A model generated the notes under the pieces. That model worked only from the letters and a program-made list of their open reading frames with translations. It was not told the origin of the DNA and ran no database searches. The position numbers and the translations under genes are program-made. DNA of 64,000 nucleotides from an uncultured Duncaniella sp. (GTDB lineage Bacteria; Bacteroidota; Bacteroidia; Bacteroidales; Muribaculaceae), in the NCBI RefSeq assembly GCF_910577345.1, contig NZ_CAJTMT010000001.1, positions 154,930-218,929 on the forward strand. Direction: 5' to 3'. The stretch's first letter is position 1; the number at the start of each line of letters is the position of its first letter. Positions 14,889 through 23,412 of this stretch are shown piece after piece.

Positions 14889-16238
14889 TTATTTGGATTG
14901 GTATATTATTTCAAGTACTTCACGGCTCGTCCTGTCCACCGCGAAATTGCGCGAGGTGCGGAGATTTATCACCCACAGCACCTGACCGTTGCGAGTCAGC
15001 AATCTGACCGATCTTTTCTGCTGCAACGAATATTTTGCATCCGAGAGCAAATCGCTGACGAGTTTGCTCCCCTTCATCCCGAAAGGCTCCAGCCGGTCAC
15101 CTTTGCGCCAGGATCTCAGTTCAAACTCAGGCTCTCCGTCAAGCACACGGCTGTCAAGATAAAGCGCATGAGGATTCAACCGTCGCTCCTTGCGCATAAG
15201 TTCGAATTCATCAAGGTTCAAGCGTCGTGCTGAAAACGGAGCGGAAAACAGATTGACTTTCTCGCAGAAATCATCATCTCCCGCATCATCCATAGGTATC
15301 AGTTTCCCGCGGTCGAGAAGATAGGTGATGGCCGTAGTTCTGAATGTCCGGCCCGAGACGGGACAGGCACCATTGTCGTTGATAGTGGCAAGGATATTGT
15401 CGACTTGTGTCATGTTCATGCCGACCTTAGAGAGCAGTTCAAAAAGAACCATCCTCGAATTTTTCTCCGTGGTCACAAGGCGACTGAGATTAATCGACCC
15501 GTCAGCATCCATGTACTTGCTGCGGAGCTCATCTGTATAGTCTGTATAGAGGGCATAATTGTCGCGGAGATGCGAGATGCTTGCCGCAATGGTTTCTGCG
15601 GCACCCGGAAAGATCTTCTCCAGTTCGGGTATGACAATATTTCGCAGACGGTTGCGCTTGTAGTCATTGGAGAGATTGCTTGAATCGGTCACGAATTTCA
15701 CACCCTGACTGTCGAGATAGTCAATAATTTCAGCTTTTGTGGAGTCAAGGAGTGGACGGATAGTATTGACATTCCGTGGCATCATAGCCTTCAGTCCTGC
15801 AAGACCGCTGCCTCGGAGAAGATTGAGGAAGAATGTCTCCACATTGTCCTCCCTGTGATGTCCCACGGCAAGGACATGCCCTACCCCTTCACGGAGCAAG
15901 CTGTCCCACCAATCGTAGCGCAATCTACGGCAAGCCATCTCGACAGATTCGCCCGTCAATTCCCGGCTTTGTGCCACATCGAAATCCTGCATGATGAACT
16001 CAATGCCGAGTCCGGCGCAGAGGTCACGGCAGAAACGTTCGTCACGCATACTCTCCTCTCCACGCAGATGGAAATTGCAATGCGCGGCCACGCAATCATA
16101 GCCCAGTTCGCGCAACACAAGCAGCAGGGCCACGGAATCTGCTCCGCCGCTGAGACCGACAACAATCCTGTCCGTCTTCCCGACAAGATGATTGCCCTCA
16201 ATGAAATCCCTTACCTTTTTACCGAAGAGGCTTGTCAT
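14889..16238 (-). CDS. tilS: tRNA(Ile)-lysidine synthetase
   Basis: TilS attaches lysine to C34 of the CAU-anticodon tRNA(Ile), so that it reads AUA and is charged with isoleucine; it is essential. The PP-loop signature VGLSGGADSVALLLVL (about 27-42) begins an ATP-pyrophosphatase domain with the further motifs HCNFHLRGEES and VGHHREDNVETFFLNLLRG. The C-terminal domain (about 340-449) is the tRNA-binding TilS-C part, with LRSWRKGDRLEPFGMKG. Length, 449 residues, is normal. A promoter box is about 120 bp upstream; the AraC-type gene follows immediately. Confidence 0.96.
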   Translation of the reverse strand: MTSLFGKKVRDFIEGNHLVGKTDRIVVGLSGGADSVALLLVLRELGYDCVAAHCNFHLRGEESMRDERFCRDLCAGLGIEFIMQDFDVAQSRELTGESVEMACRRLRYDWWDSLLREGVGHVLAVGHHREDNVETFFLNLLRGSGLAGLKAMMPRNVNTIRPLLDSTKAEIIDYLDSQGVKFVTDSSNLSNDYKRNRLRNIVIPELEKIFPGAAETIAASISHLRDNYALYTDYTDELRSKYMDADGSINLSRLVTTEKNSRMVLFELLSKVGMNMTQVDNILATINDNGACPVSGRTFRTTAITYLLDRGKLIPMDDAGDDDFCEKVNLFSAPFSARRLNLDEFELMRKERRLNPHALYLDSRVLDGEPEFELRSWRKGDRLEPFGMKGSKLVSDLLSDAKYSLQQKRSVRLLTRNGQVLWVINLRTSRNFAVDRTSREVLEIIYQSK

Positions 16239-16354
16239 GTCACGCGCGATTAATTAGATTGATGATTAGTAGGGTCGCTTCTGTGTGCGCTGATACGCCA
16301 CAAAAAAATCTGCAAACGAAGCGGGAAAGTCGTTGACCATGTCCGATTCGTCTG

Positions 16355-16362
16355 CAAATTTA
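16355..16362 (-). promoter_or_regulatory. -7 box of the tilS transcript
   Basis: On the minus strand this reads TAAATTTG, a match to TAnnTTTG, about 117 bp upstream of the tilS start. I see no clear -33 box. Confidence 0.45.
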
Positions 16363-16428
16363 GAAAAAATAATTAATTTACGCCCCTGCTTATTGTATTA
16401 TTTACACCTTGACGGCATTATTATGAAT

Positions 16429-16472
16429 ATAATTAACCTTTATTATTATAGACATAATTAACTTCATTATTT
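16429..16472. repeat. Two near-identical 19-bp direct repeats, period 25
   Basis: ATAATTAACCTTTATTATT (16429-16447) recurs as ATAATTAACTTCATTATTT (16454-16472). The second copy runs into the stop codon of the TonB-type receptor gene. The region is very AT-rich. It may be a slipped duplication or a weak termination region; no function is evident. Confidence 0.5.
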
Positions 16473-18561
16473 ACAAGCGTTCGATTTCGTCAGCTCTCAC
16501 GGTCTTTCCCTTGTAACTTTTGGGCGTTGTTTTGAACCGGTAGCGAACCGAGAACGAAATATACGATGAAGCACCCTTGACATTCTTTGTAAAGCATACA
16601 TCATCCGTATCAGTAATGTATTTTTGTCGCCAACTGTTGAAAATATCGTTTGCCGCCAACGTAAACGTCCAATTGTCGATACTCTTACTTAATGTAAGAG
16701 CTGCTTGCCATGTTGGGCGACAATACTGAACTTCCACATTTCCCGACCCGAAAAGATTGAACGAAAGGTAGGCCTGAATCTTATATGGAAGGTCAAAACG
16801 GTTTCTGAGCGACAGACGGTAGAGAGGAGTGGTGTAGCTTCTTTGTGGTTCTCCATATTTTAAATCCTGAAGATACAGGATGCCTTGAAGCGTTGGATGC
16901 CAGAATTTGACATCAAGACTCTGCACGGCCACAAACTGTAGGTAATTGTAAGCAGGAAGATTGGCAAACGTGCATACATTGCTTGCAATGGTGGCATTAT
17001 GGTGATATATAAGCCCGATTTTGTGCAATGCCCTCGATGCACTCGCCTGAAAGATGAACTTCCTGTAGGATATGTTCAGACCGAGGTCATGAATGAGCAC
17101 CGCGCGCAGTTCCGGATTGCCGGCTTCCCAAAGCGTGGGAGTGACGTAGCTGTAGTTCCTGTCAAGAGTAGTGTATGAAGGACGATAGATATTCTGACGG
17201 TAATACAACGATGCTGTCACTGCATCCATGAAAGTGACACCGATATTGGGCAACAGATTCCGATAGTTTCGCGACAGTTCTGGATTATGGACATGATTGC
17301 GGTCATAATTTATGTCAACAGCCTCATATCTTACGCCACCATAAATCTTCCATTTCGAGGTGACGTTGTAGTCAACCGACGCGAAGACGGAAAACAGATT
17401 TTGTCTGACATCATCAGTCGCTGGATGCAACACGCCGCCGTCGTCATGGTTGGTTTCACTCATAAAGCGCTGTTTGCTGACGGTATTGGTGAAATCTGCA
17501 CCGGCACTCACCTCTAAACCTGAAATAGTTTTCGTCAATTCAACTTTACCTGCGGCAATACGGCTGTATGTCCGGTTTCGGTTCGCAATCATTCTCTCCG
17601 CTTCGGTTTCATTAGTGATGGATGTCGAAACGGAGCTGCCGTTGACATAATCGCCGTCAATCCGCAGATGCAGCTTGTAGGGTAATTCGAAATCACCGTA
17701 AAGGTTGATGTAGTGGCGATAGTCTCTTGACGACAATTGGGTTTCGGAACTGATATTTTCAGGGATGAGCATGTCGGTACGGGTATCGGCATCGCTGAAA
17801 AAGCGGCCTGAAGGTTGACGGCTGAATGTGTATTTCAACCCGAAGGAGTTATTCCCATGTTCATAGCTCATTCCACCGTCAAGGACAAAGGACCGGGTCC
17901 TGTTTTTGACATGGGCGTATGTATCCGAAAAGTATTCAATATCCCCTGCCGACAGTTGCTCATTGTAGAACCGCTTCTGCTTGAATCGGCTTTCGTCGGC
18001 TTTTACATCTGCAAAAACCGTTATACCCGATTCCAATGTCCATCCACCGTTCACCGCTAAATTTTCCGACATGGCTTCCGAAGCCGACACATTTGCCTGA
18101 ACCCCTCCAAACATCCCTGCCAGCCTGTCCTTTGTACGGATAAGGATTACAGCCGTTACCTCCGAACCATATCTGGCAGGAGGATTGGTGATGATTTCCA
18201 CAGATGCCAATTCTTGGGACGTGAGCATAGAAAGTTCGTCACGGTTCTGCATACGACGCCCGTTTATGTAAATGATTGGATTCCCCTTCCCTATGACCGA
18301 TATTTCTCCGGAAGCATCGTCGATGAGCGGCATTTGCTTTATGGCATCGACCGCACTGCCTATCTCTGAGAGAGGATTCCCTGCCATCGTGATTTTTATA
18401 CCCCGTGAGGTTGATTTCACATATTTGCGCTGCGCATTGACAATGACTTCTCCCAAAGTCTGCACTTCGGGAATGGAATCAGCCGTTACGTCGCCCGAAG
18501 CCGCTACGGGCAGGCAGAGTTGAAAAAACAAGGATAATGATAGGATTGCTGAATGTTTCAT
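16471..18561 (-). CDS. TonB-dependent receptor-like outer-membrane beta-barrel protein
   Basis: This is a 696-residue outer-membrane protein. After a signal peptide (MKHSAILSLSLFFQLCLPVAAS) comes a TonB-box-like segment (LGEVIVNAQR) and a plug domain (about 55-150: SVDAIKQMPLIDDASGEISVIGKGNPIIYINGRR, then VEIITNPPARYGSEVTAVI). The remainder alternates aromatic strands typical of a 22-strand barrel and ends in FSVRYRF plus a short tail. It belongs to the family that lacks the long SusC N-terminal extension. I chose the ATG at 18561; the longer frame to 18636 runs upstream of the promoter box at 18589-18596. No SusD partner is adjacent, so the substrate is more likely a small ligand, metal chelate or peptide. 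The upstream gene is a TPR membrane regulator. Confidence 0.85.
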   Translation of the reverse strand: MKHSAILSLSLFFQLCLPVAASGDVTADSIPEVQTLGEVIVNAQRKYVKSTSRGIKITMAGNPLSEIGSAVDAIKQMPLIDDASGEISVIGKGNPIIYINGRRMQNRDELSMLTSQELASVEIITNPPARYGSEVTAVILIRTKDRLAGMFGGVQANVSASEAMSENLAVNGGWTLESGITVFADVKADESRFKQKRFYNEQLSAGDIEYFSDTYAHVKNRTRSFVLDGGMSYEHGNNSFGLKYTFSRQPSGRFFSDADTRTDMLIPENISSETQLSSRDYRHYINLYGDFELPYKLHLRIDGDYVNGSSVSTSITNETEAERMIANRNRTYSRIAAGKVELTKTISGLEVSAGADFTNTVSKQRFMSETNHDDGGVLHPATDDVRQNLFSVFASVDYNVTSKWKIYGGVRYEAVDINYDRNHVHNPELSRNYRNLLPNIGVTFMDAVTASLYYRQNIYRPSYTTLDRNYSYVTPTLWEAGNPELRAVLIHDLGLNISYRKFIFQASASRALHKIGLIYHHNATIASNVCTFANLPAYNYLQFVAVQSLDVKFWHPTLQGILYLQDLKYGEPQRSYTTPLYRLSLRNRFDLPYKIQAYLSFNLFGSGNVEVQYCRPTWQAALTLSKSIDNWTFTLAANDIFNSWRQKYITDTDDVCFTKNVKGASSYISFSVRYRFKTTPKSYKGKTVRADEIERL

Positions 18562-18588
18562 TTTTGCTCGATTTTGTGATTGACGGAG

Positions 18589-18596
18589 CAAAATTA
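18589..18596 (-). promoter_or_regulatory. -7 box of the TonB-type receptor gene
   Basis: The minus strand reads TAATTTTG here, placing the transcription start near 18582, about 20 nt before the ATG at 18561. This supports the shorter start for the receptor. Confidence 0.55.
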
Positions 18597-18620
18597 GGGA
18601 CAACTCATTGCAGCATAACG

Positions 18621-18659
18621 GACAAAGGCGTGACAACTTTCCCGTGTCACGCCTTTGTC
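18621..18659. promoter_or_regulatory. 15-bp perfect palindrome between TPR regulator and receptor genes
   Basis: GACAAAGGCGTGACA (18621-18635) and TGTCACGCCTTTGTC (18645-18659) are perfectly complementary around a 9-nt loop. No T-run follows on either strand. It lies 20 bp after the stop of the TPR gene and just upstream of the receptor's promoter box, so it could be a U-less terminator, a processing site or an operator. Confidence 0.6.
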
Positions 18660-18678
18660 ACAAATATCCTGCCATGTT

Positions 18679-20088
18679 TCAGGTGTGGAATATCCCTTCA
18701 AACATTCCTTGTGGCATTTTCTGCTTTATTCTGCTCTTGCGTCGCCGGAGAGCTTCATCACTCGCCGCCATAGCCGCTGACAGACATTCCTTGGAAAGTC
18801 CGACAAACGAAAAGATGCAGTAGAGGGCATCGTCGGAAGTCAGTGACGGATACATTGATTTGAGCAAAGCACAGATGTCGGCGAACTGTCCGACAACAGT
18901 ATCGGTGACGGTTTTCAACTCACGGCGGTCGATGTCGTCTGCATTGCGTTCGAGATTGAGTTTTTGAAGCAATCTGTATTCCGGTTGCGCCATCAGGAAT
19001 TCACGGTTGAGACGAAGTTTTTCAAGCACAGCTCCCTCTTTTTCATCACTTCCATCCTCCTCTTGTTCATCATTTTCCGAAAGCTCGGAAATCCGGAGAT
19101 TAAGTTGAGATATTTTCTTTACCAATGCGAGCTGATTTTCCTTATGGCGACGACTGCGCTGAATGAACACGATTATGACAAACAGAAACACGACAAGTCC
19201 GACACCCACCACTATAATCAATCTGCGCAGTTCCCTCTCCTTTAGCAGACGCATCGAGAAATCATGCTCGACCCTGTCAACGTTTTCCGATGACGCAAGC
19301 TTCTGTATGGAATCCTGACAAAGCGAAAGACTGTCGCTGTAGGCCAGCGCCTCCTCATATCTCCCCGCATTGCGGGCGCATACATTCAGCAACGAGTATC
19401 GATAGACTTTTCCGTCAATCGAGAGCGGCGAGTGGCTCAAAGTATTCAGTATCCTTATGGCACCCTCATAATCCCCTTCCGCATTCATGAGTTGGGCACC
19501 TATCATTTTGAAATCAATGTCTATGTCATCGTTCCTTTCGGCTACAGGCGAAACACTGTCGAGAATCAACCGGGCGCCTTCATACTCGCCTCGCAGAATC
19601 GCGATTTTCCCTAAAAATAGACGTGAGCGGTTTTCAAGCAATTCATTTCCCGCACTACGGCTCAAATCCCTGCATTCCGACAGGATTTCATAGACCGAGT
19701 CCACATTGTTGACCGTCAGGGCATAATTCCACAGGCTTGTTTCAAGGCCATTCGCCTCACCCGGATTGCGGAATCCGTCAAGAGCCATCTTCATATACTC
19801 CTTAGCAACCCCTCTTTTATATGCATTGTAGTATATCAACCCGAAACAGTTCTGGATGCGGGCTTCAAGTTCTGCAGGGGCATCCGCGTCAAGCATATTA
19901 CGAGTATCGAACGCCAGTTCGAGCGCACCTTCATAGTCCTTCGCCTCGACAAGACTGTTGATGCGGGCTATATTTGCCTCAACAATCTCGTCGTCAGACC
20001 TCCGGCATCCGGTAAGCATAATGCACATTGCCAAAACCGGCACGATTGTCCGCATCCATCCGGTGACTTTTCTCCTTATATTATACAT
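18679..20088 (-). CDS. TPR lipoprotein/membrane protein with C-terminal HTH-like domain
   Basis: This 469-residue protein has an N-terminal lipoprotein-type signal (MCIMLTGC, Cys about 28). Tetratricopeptide-like helices cover about 35-260 (EAKDYEGALELA, GRYEEALAYSDS). A single membrane helix follows (LIIVVGVGLVVFLFVIIVFIQ, about 290-310), then a charged coiled coil and a C-terminal domain whose SDDALYCIFSFVGLSKECLSAAM...RRKSRIKQKM resembles the HTH at the end of Bacteroidetes TPR regulators. The layout suggests an envelope-spanning protein that senses outside the cytoplasm and acts at DNA inside. The TonB-type receptor gene lies directly downstream, a plausible target. This function is inference. 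Confidence 0.7.
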   Translation of the reverse strand: MYNIRRKVTGWMRTIVPVLAMCIMLTGCRRSDDEIVEANIARINSLVEAKDYEGALELAFDTRNMLDADAPAELEARIQNCFGLIYYNAYKRGVAKEYMKMALDGFRNPGEANGLETSLWNYALTVNNVDSVYEILSECRDLSRSAGNELLENRSRLFLGKIAILRGEYEGARLILDSVSPVAERNDDIDIDFKMIGAQLMNAEGDYEGAIRILNTLSHSPLSIDGKVYRYSLLNVCARNAGRYEEALAYSDSLSLCQDSIQKLASSENVDRVEHDFSMRLLKERELRRLIIVVGVGLVVFLFVIIVFIQRSRRHKENQLALVKKISQLNLRISELSENDEQEEDGSDEKEGAVLEKLRLNREFLMAQPEYRLLQKLNLERNADDIDRRELKTVTDTVVGQFADICALLKSMYPSLTSDDALYCIFSFVGLSKECLSAAMAASDEALRRRKSRIKQKMPQGMFEGIFHT

Positions 20089-20150
20089 TTATTATAATTG
20101 GTCTATAATCTATCGTTTATCCGTCAAATCAATCCATGATTCAACCATGC

Positions 20151-20158
20151 AAAGATAA
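20151..20158 (-). promoter_or_regulatory. -7 box of the TPR regulator gene
   Basis: The minus strand reads TATCTTTG, matching TAnnTTTG, 63 bp upstream of the start at 20088. A TTGG-like -33 lies about 19 nt further upstream. Confidence 0.5.
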
Positions 20159-20254
20159 TGCTTTTCGTCGCAATCCAAGCCACGAATCGTACTCATCACG
20201 CATGATTGAGAAATAAATTTTCCTTATAAGCAAAGATGAATGTCGGATTTTGCT

Positions 20255-20262
20255 TACTTTTG
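20255..20262 (+). promoter_or_regulatory. -7 box of the 20302 membrane-protein operon
   Basis: TACTTTTG matches the Bacteroidetes -7 pattern, with transcription predicted near 20269, about 33 nt before the ATG. It is divergent from the TPR regulator promoter 100 bp away. Confidence 0.45.
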
Positions 20263-20301
20263 CAAAACTTAGTCAATTAGTATAGTCAATTAGTAAGAGC
20301 A

Positions 20302-20883
20302 ATGGCAAAATTCAAGTTAAAGGAAATTGCGAGACCGGCCGGATGGATTGCTTTGGGTGTCGCTGTCATTTTTCTTCTCGGAGGAAGCAGAGCATTGTAT
20401 GACGACACTTTGATTGACTGGTGGAAACCGGTCAGCGCTTGTGCGCTTCTTGCCGTAATTTCATCATTGGCGATGTCACACCGTTGGAAGAAATTCACAT
20501 GTTCCGACTTCGCACCCATCAACTTCACTCTCCATGCGATTGTCAGTTTCACCGTACTTATTTTTGCGTTCTTTAGTGTCAATTATTTCTTTGCCGACGA
20601 CAAAGACCTGCACACGGAGAACGTGACCGTTGAGCACCGCTATCGCGAGACCCGGTACCACACAAAGCGAGTCGGGCGCCGCACCGTCGGACGTGGGACT
20701 CCATATTATGTCTATTCGATTGAAGTACGCTTCTCCAACGGCAGACTGAAAACACTTCCTGTCTCAAAGAAACGCCACGACCGCCTCCGCACCAACACAA
20801 CCATCCCCCTCGAAGTAGAAACCGGGTATCTGGGCATCCCGGTTATAAAAAGTAATTATTACAGTCAGAAAAAAGAAAAATAA
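20302..20883 (+). CDS. Predicted membrane protein, unknown function
   Basis: This is a 193-residue protein with three hydrophobic segments in the first half (IALGVAVIFLLGGSRAL, VSACALLAVISSLAM and FTLHAIVSFTVLIFAFFSVNYFF). A soluble basic C-terminal domain (about 100-193) is rich in beta strands, Arg and His, with a TPYYVYSIEVRFSNGR strand pair. The layout resembles small DUF3592-like proteins, whose soluble part follows membrane helices, but I cannot assign it. A GNAT gene follows 15 bp later, so the two are likely cotranscribed. Confidence 0.65.
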   Translation: MAKFKLKEIARPAGWIALGVAVIFLLGGSRALYDDTLIDWWKPVSACALLAVISSLAMSHRWKKFTCSDFAPINFTLHAIVSFTVLIFAFFSVNYFFADDKDLHTENVTVEHRYRETRYHTKRVGRRTVGRGTPYYVYSIEVRFSNGRLKTLPVSKKRHDRLRTNTTIPLEVETGYLGIPVIKSNYYSQKKEK

Positions 20884-20898
20884 AGAATACGCTTAACC

Positions 20899-21417
20899 AT
20901 GCAAATTGAGACTCCACGATTGATTTTGCGTCCGTGGCGCGAAGAGGATGCTGAGACTCTTTATAAATACGCCGGTGACCCGAGAGTAGGCACTCCTGCC
21001 GGATGGCCTCCTCACAAGTCCGTTGAAGAGAGCCGCGAGATTATCCGGACTGTGTTTTCAGCCCCCGAAGTCTATGCGGTTGTGCTGAAAGAGACGCAAG
21101 AACCGGTTGGCTGTTGCGGAATCATTCCCGGAGGTGTCCATTCGTCCCGTATTCAGGCCGACGAAGGGGAACTCGGCTACTGGATTGCCGTGCCATATTG
21201 GGGACAGGGACTGATACCCGAGGCCGTCAATGCTCTCATTAATCATGGATTCAAAGATTTGGGATTGCGCGCATTATGGATAGGGCATTACGATGATAAT
21301 GCCAAATCACACCGTGTGGCTGAAAAATGCGGATTCACATACAGCCATACAGAATCCGATTCCGAAAGCGGCAAAAAAGAACATTTCATGATATTGCGCA
21401 ACAATGAGGAACGATAG
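20899..21417 (+). CDS. GNAT family N-acetyltransferase
   Basis: This 172-residue acetyltransferase resembles the RimJ/RimL subgroup. It begins IETPRLILRPWREEDAETLYKYAGDPRV, typical of that subgroup. The strand and acetyl-CoA loop appear as ELGYWIAVPYWGQGLIPEAVNALI, where QGLIPEA corresponds to the pyrophosphate-binding R/Q-x-x-G-x-G/A loop. The end, HRVAEKCGFTY, is the classic C-terminal motif. The acceptor could be a ribosomal-protein N-terminus or a small amine; sequence does not say. Its last 14 bp overlap the dihydrouridine synthase gene, which suggests coupling, and a tRNA/ribosome-related role would fit. Confidence 0.88.
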   Translation: MQIETPRLILRPWREEDAETLYKYAGDPRVGTPAGWPPHKSVEESREIIRTVFSAPEVYAVVLKETQEPVGCCGIIPGGVHSSRIQADEGELGYWIAVPYWGQGLIPEAVNALINHGFKDLGLRALWIGHYDDNAKSHRVAEKCGFTYSHTESDSESGKKEHFMILRNNEER

Positions 21418-22357
21418 CGATTTCCGCCTCATGGCTGCCCCCTTGCAGGGCTTTACCGAATCCCCGTTCCGCCATTTCCATGCTGAAATTTATGGAACCG
21501 GCGCAATGAATGTCACTTACTTCTCCCCTTTCCTGCGACTTGAAAAAGGAGATGTGAGACCTCGAGATATTCGTGAGATAAGCATTCCGCTTAACGGCAA
21601 CCATCAGCTTATCCCTCAAATCATTTTCAAGAACCCGGAAGAATTTACCCTGCTTGTAGATAAAATCAAATTTGCCGGTCATACATCCATTGACCTTAAC
21701 ATGGGTTGCCCCTTTGTCCCGCAAGTGCGCAAAGGCCGAGGTGCCGGTATGCTGTCACATCCGGACGTAATCGAGGAAATCGGAAATCTCATGACTGAAA
21801 TGCCGGATATTACCTTCTCACTCAAGATGCGTCTCGGAACAAACTCACCAAAAGAATGGCAGCCGCTGGTCGACATCATCAACCGTATGCCCCTCGAACA
21901 TGTGACAATCCATCCTCGGACGGCTTCGCAGCAATACGGAGGGGAACTCCACACAGACGAATTCAGCAAATTTTCAAACGCCCTTATCCACCCGGTCATT
22001 TTCAACGGCGACATCACAACTCCATCAATGATTGACAGCCTCCGTGAACGCCATCCGTCAATAAAAGGAATCATGGCAGGGCGCGGACTCCTCATGCGCC
22101 CCTCGCTGTTCAACGAATGGACGGAAAACAGGGAATGGTCCCGGGAAGAGCGCAGCGAAAAACTTCTTCAGCTCCACAATGCCATCTTCAATCACTACCG
22201 TTCGACTCTCACAGGGGGAGATGCGCAAGTCCTGTCTAAAATCAAACCTATGTGGGAATACTTCGGAGCCGACTTTGACCGCAAACCGGTCAAAAAAATC
22301 CTCAAAGCGAATTCCCTCACAAACTATACCACAGCGATTTCTTCGCTGACAAGATGA
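21404..22357 (+). CDS. tRNA-dihydrouridine synthase
   Basis: This 317-residue flavoenzyme reduces uridine to dihydrouridine in tRNA. FMN-barrel features are MAAPLQGFTESPFR near the N-terminus, DLNMGCPFVPQVRKGRGAGML with the catalytic Cys, LKMRLG, and VTIHPRTASQQYGG with phosphate-binding residues. IMAGRGLLMRPSLF forms the final phosphate-binding loop. A helical C-terminal tRNA-binding part ends the protein. The Dus subgroup cannot be fixed from these motifs; it looks closest to the single Bacteroidetes type. Start is the ATG inside the end of the GNAT gene. Confidence 0.9.
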   Translation: MRNDSDFRLMAAPLQGFTESPFRHFHAEIYGTGAMNVTYFSPFLRLEKGDVRPRDIREISIPLNGNHQLIPQIIFKNPEEFTLLVDKIKFAGHTSIDLNMGCPFVPQVRKGRGAGMLSHPDVIEEIGNLMTEMPDITFSLKMRLGTNSPKEWQPLVDIINRMPLEHVTIHPRTASQQYGGELHTDEFSKFSNALIHPVIFNGDITTPSMIDSLRERHPSIKGIMAGRGLLMRPSLFNEWTENREWSREERSEKLLQLHNAIFNHYRSTLTGGDAQVLSKIKPMWEYFGADFDRKPVKKILKANSLTNYTTAISSLTR

Positions 22358-22447
22358 TGACAATCCGGTGACAAAATGCCATTATAAAGAAAATTCGGCC
22401 TCATAAACAACTAATTTAAGTGATTAAGTGGCAGGAAAGGTCTAAAT

Positions 22448-22468
22448 AATTGCTTGAAGGAAGCAATT
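22448..22468. terminator. Perfect 8-bp hairpin between dus and cdsA
   Basis: AATTGCTT (22448-22455) and AAGCAATT (22461-22468) pair perfectly around loop GAAGG. It is AU-rich and has no T-run, so termination would be weak. It sits about 18 nt upstream of the cdsA -7 box and might instead be a protein-binding site. Confidence 0.4.
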
Positions 22469-22485
22469 AATAAGTAAATTTTGAG

Positions 22486-22493
22486 TAATTTTG
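22486..22493 (+). promoter_or_regulatory. -7 box of cdsA
   Basis: TAATTTTG matches the Bacteroidetes -7 box. It lies downstream of a possible TTG start at 22481, which rules that start out and supports the ATG at 22514. Confidence 0.55.
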
Positions 22494-22513
22494 CACAAAT
22501 TTACTACTTAGCG

Positions 22514-23371
22514 ATGAAAAACCTCATATTACGAAGCATAACAGGAATCATCTATGTCGGTCTGATTTGCGCCTCTGTCCTTTTGGGCGGCTGGCCTTTC
22601 ATTGTATTTTTCGGCATCATTGCAATCCTTGCTCTTGAAGAATTCTATCATCTCACCAACGCATCAACCGGTGGAGAGAACATCACCACGCTCATCATCG
22701 ATGTTGCAGGTGGCCTGATTCTGTGCGTCGGGCTCGGAAGCGTCAACACAGGCGTATTGTCGCCATTCACGATGGCCGTACTCGGCGGGACATTCTTCAC
22801 AGTCTATCTCCTCTACCTGATTGTGCGACTTGTTCTCCAACTCTACAATCAGGAAGCATCTCCGCTGACTAATCTCGCGTATTCCTACATGGGTCAGATG
22901 TATATCGCACTCCCGATCGGCTTGATGTCGATGTACTACACCCTCCCCAACGGTATGCACCTCCTGCTTGCCATGTTCATCATGATATGGCTCAACGACA
23001 CGGGTGCATTCTGCGTAGGCTCGATGATAGGCAAACACAAACTGTTCCCCCGAATCTCTCCCAACAAATCATGGGAAGGCTTCTTCGGTGGAGTTGTGTT
23101 CGCAATCGCATCGGCCTTCGTGTTCAAATACGGATTCCCCCAATATTTCGACAATATCTCGATAGGAGGACTTTGCGGCCTCGGTGTCGTAGTCTCAGCC
23201 TTTGCCACATGGGGCGACCTTGTTGAATCGCTCATCAAACGCACGCTCGGTGTAAAGGATTCAGGAACACTCCTTCCCGGTCACGGTGGTATCCTCGACC
23301 GTATCGACTCCTTGCTCCTCGTGGTTCCCGCCTCGCTCCTCTATCTCACCGCCCTTCGCCTTTATTTCTAA
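22514..23371 (+). CDS. cdsA: Phosphatidate cytidylyltransferase
   Basis: CdsA makes CDP-diacylglycerol from CTP and phosphatidic acid in the inner membrane, feeding all phospholipid synthesis. The 285-residue product has about eight membrane helices. The C-terminal signature is intact: ISPNKSWEGFFGGVVFA, then GDLVESLIKRTLGVKDSGTLLPGHGGILDRIDSL, which carries the metal- and CTP-binding residues. The start was moved to the ATG at 22514 because the promoter box lies at 22486-22493. The GH13 lipoprotein gene follows by 41 bp but is functionally unrelated. Confidence 0.95.
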   Translation: MKNLILRSITGIIYVGLICASVLLGGWPFIVFFGIIAILALEEFYHLTNASTGGENITTLIIDVAGGLILCVGLGSVNTGVLSPFTMAVLGGTFFTVYLLYLIVRLVLQLYNQEASPLTNLAYSYMGQMYIALPIGLMSMYYTLPNGMHLLLAMFIMIWLNDTGAFCVGSMIGKHKLFPRISPNKSWEGFFGGVVFAIASAFVFKYGFPQYFDNISIGGLCGLGVVVSAFATWGDLVESLIKRTLGVKDSGTLLPGHGGILDRIDSLLLVVPASLLYLTALRLYF

Positions 23372-23412
23372 TTTGTTTCCATCATACTTACATTTTTAAG
23401 CTTTTACACTAA

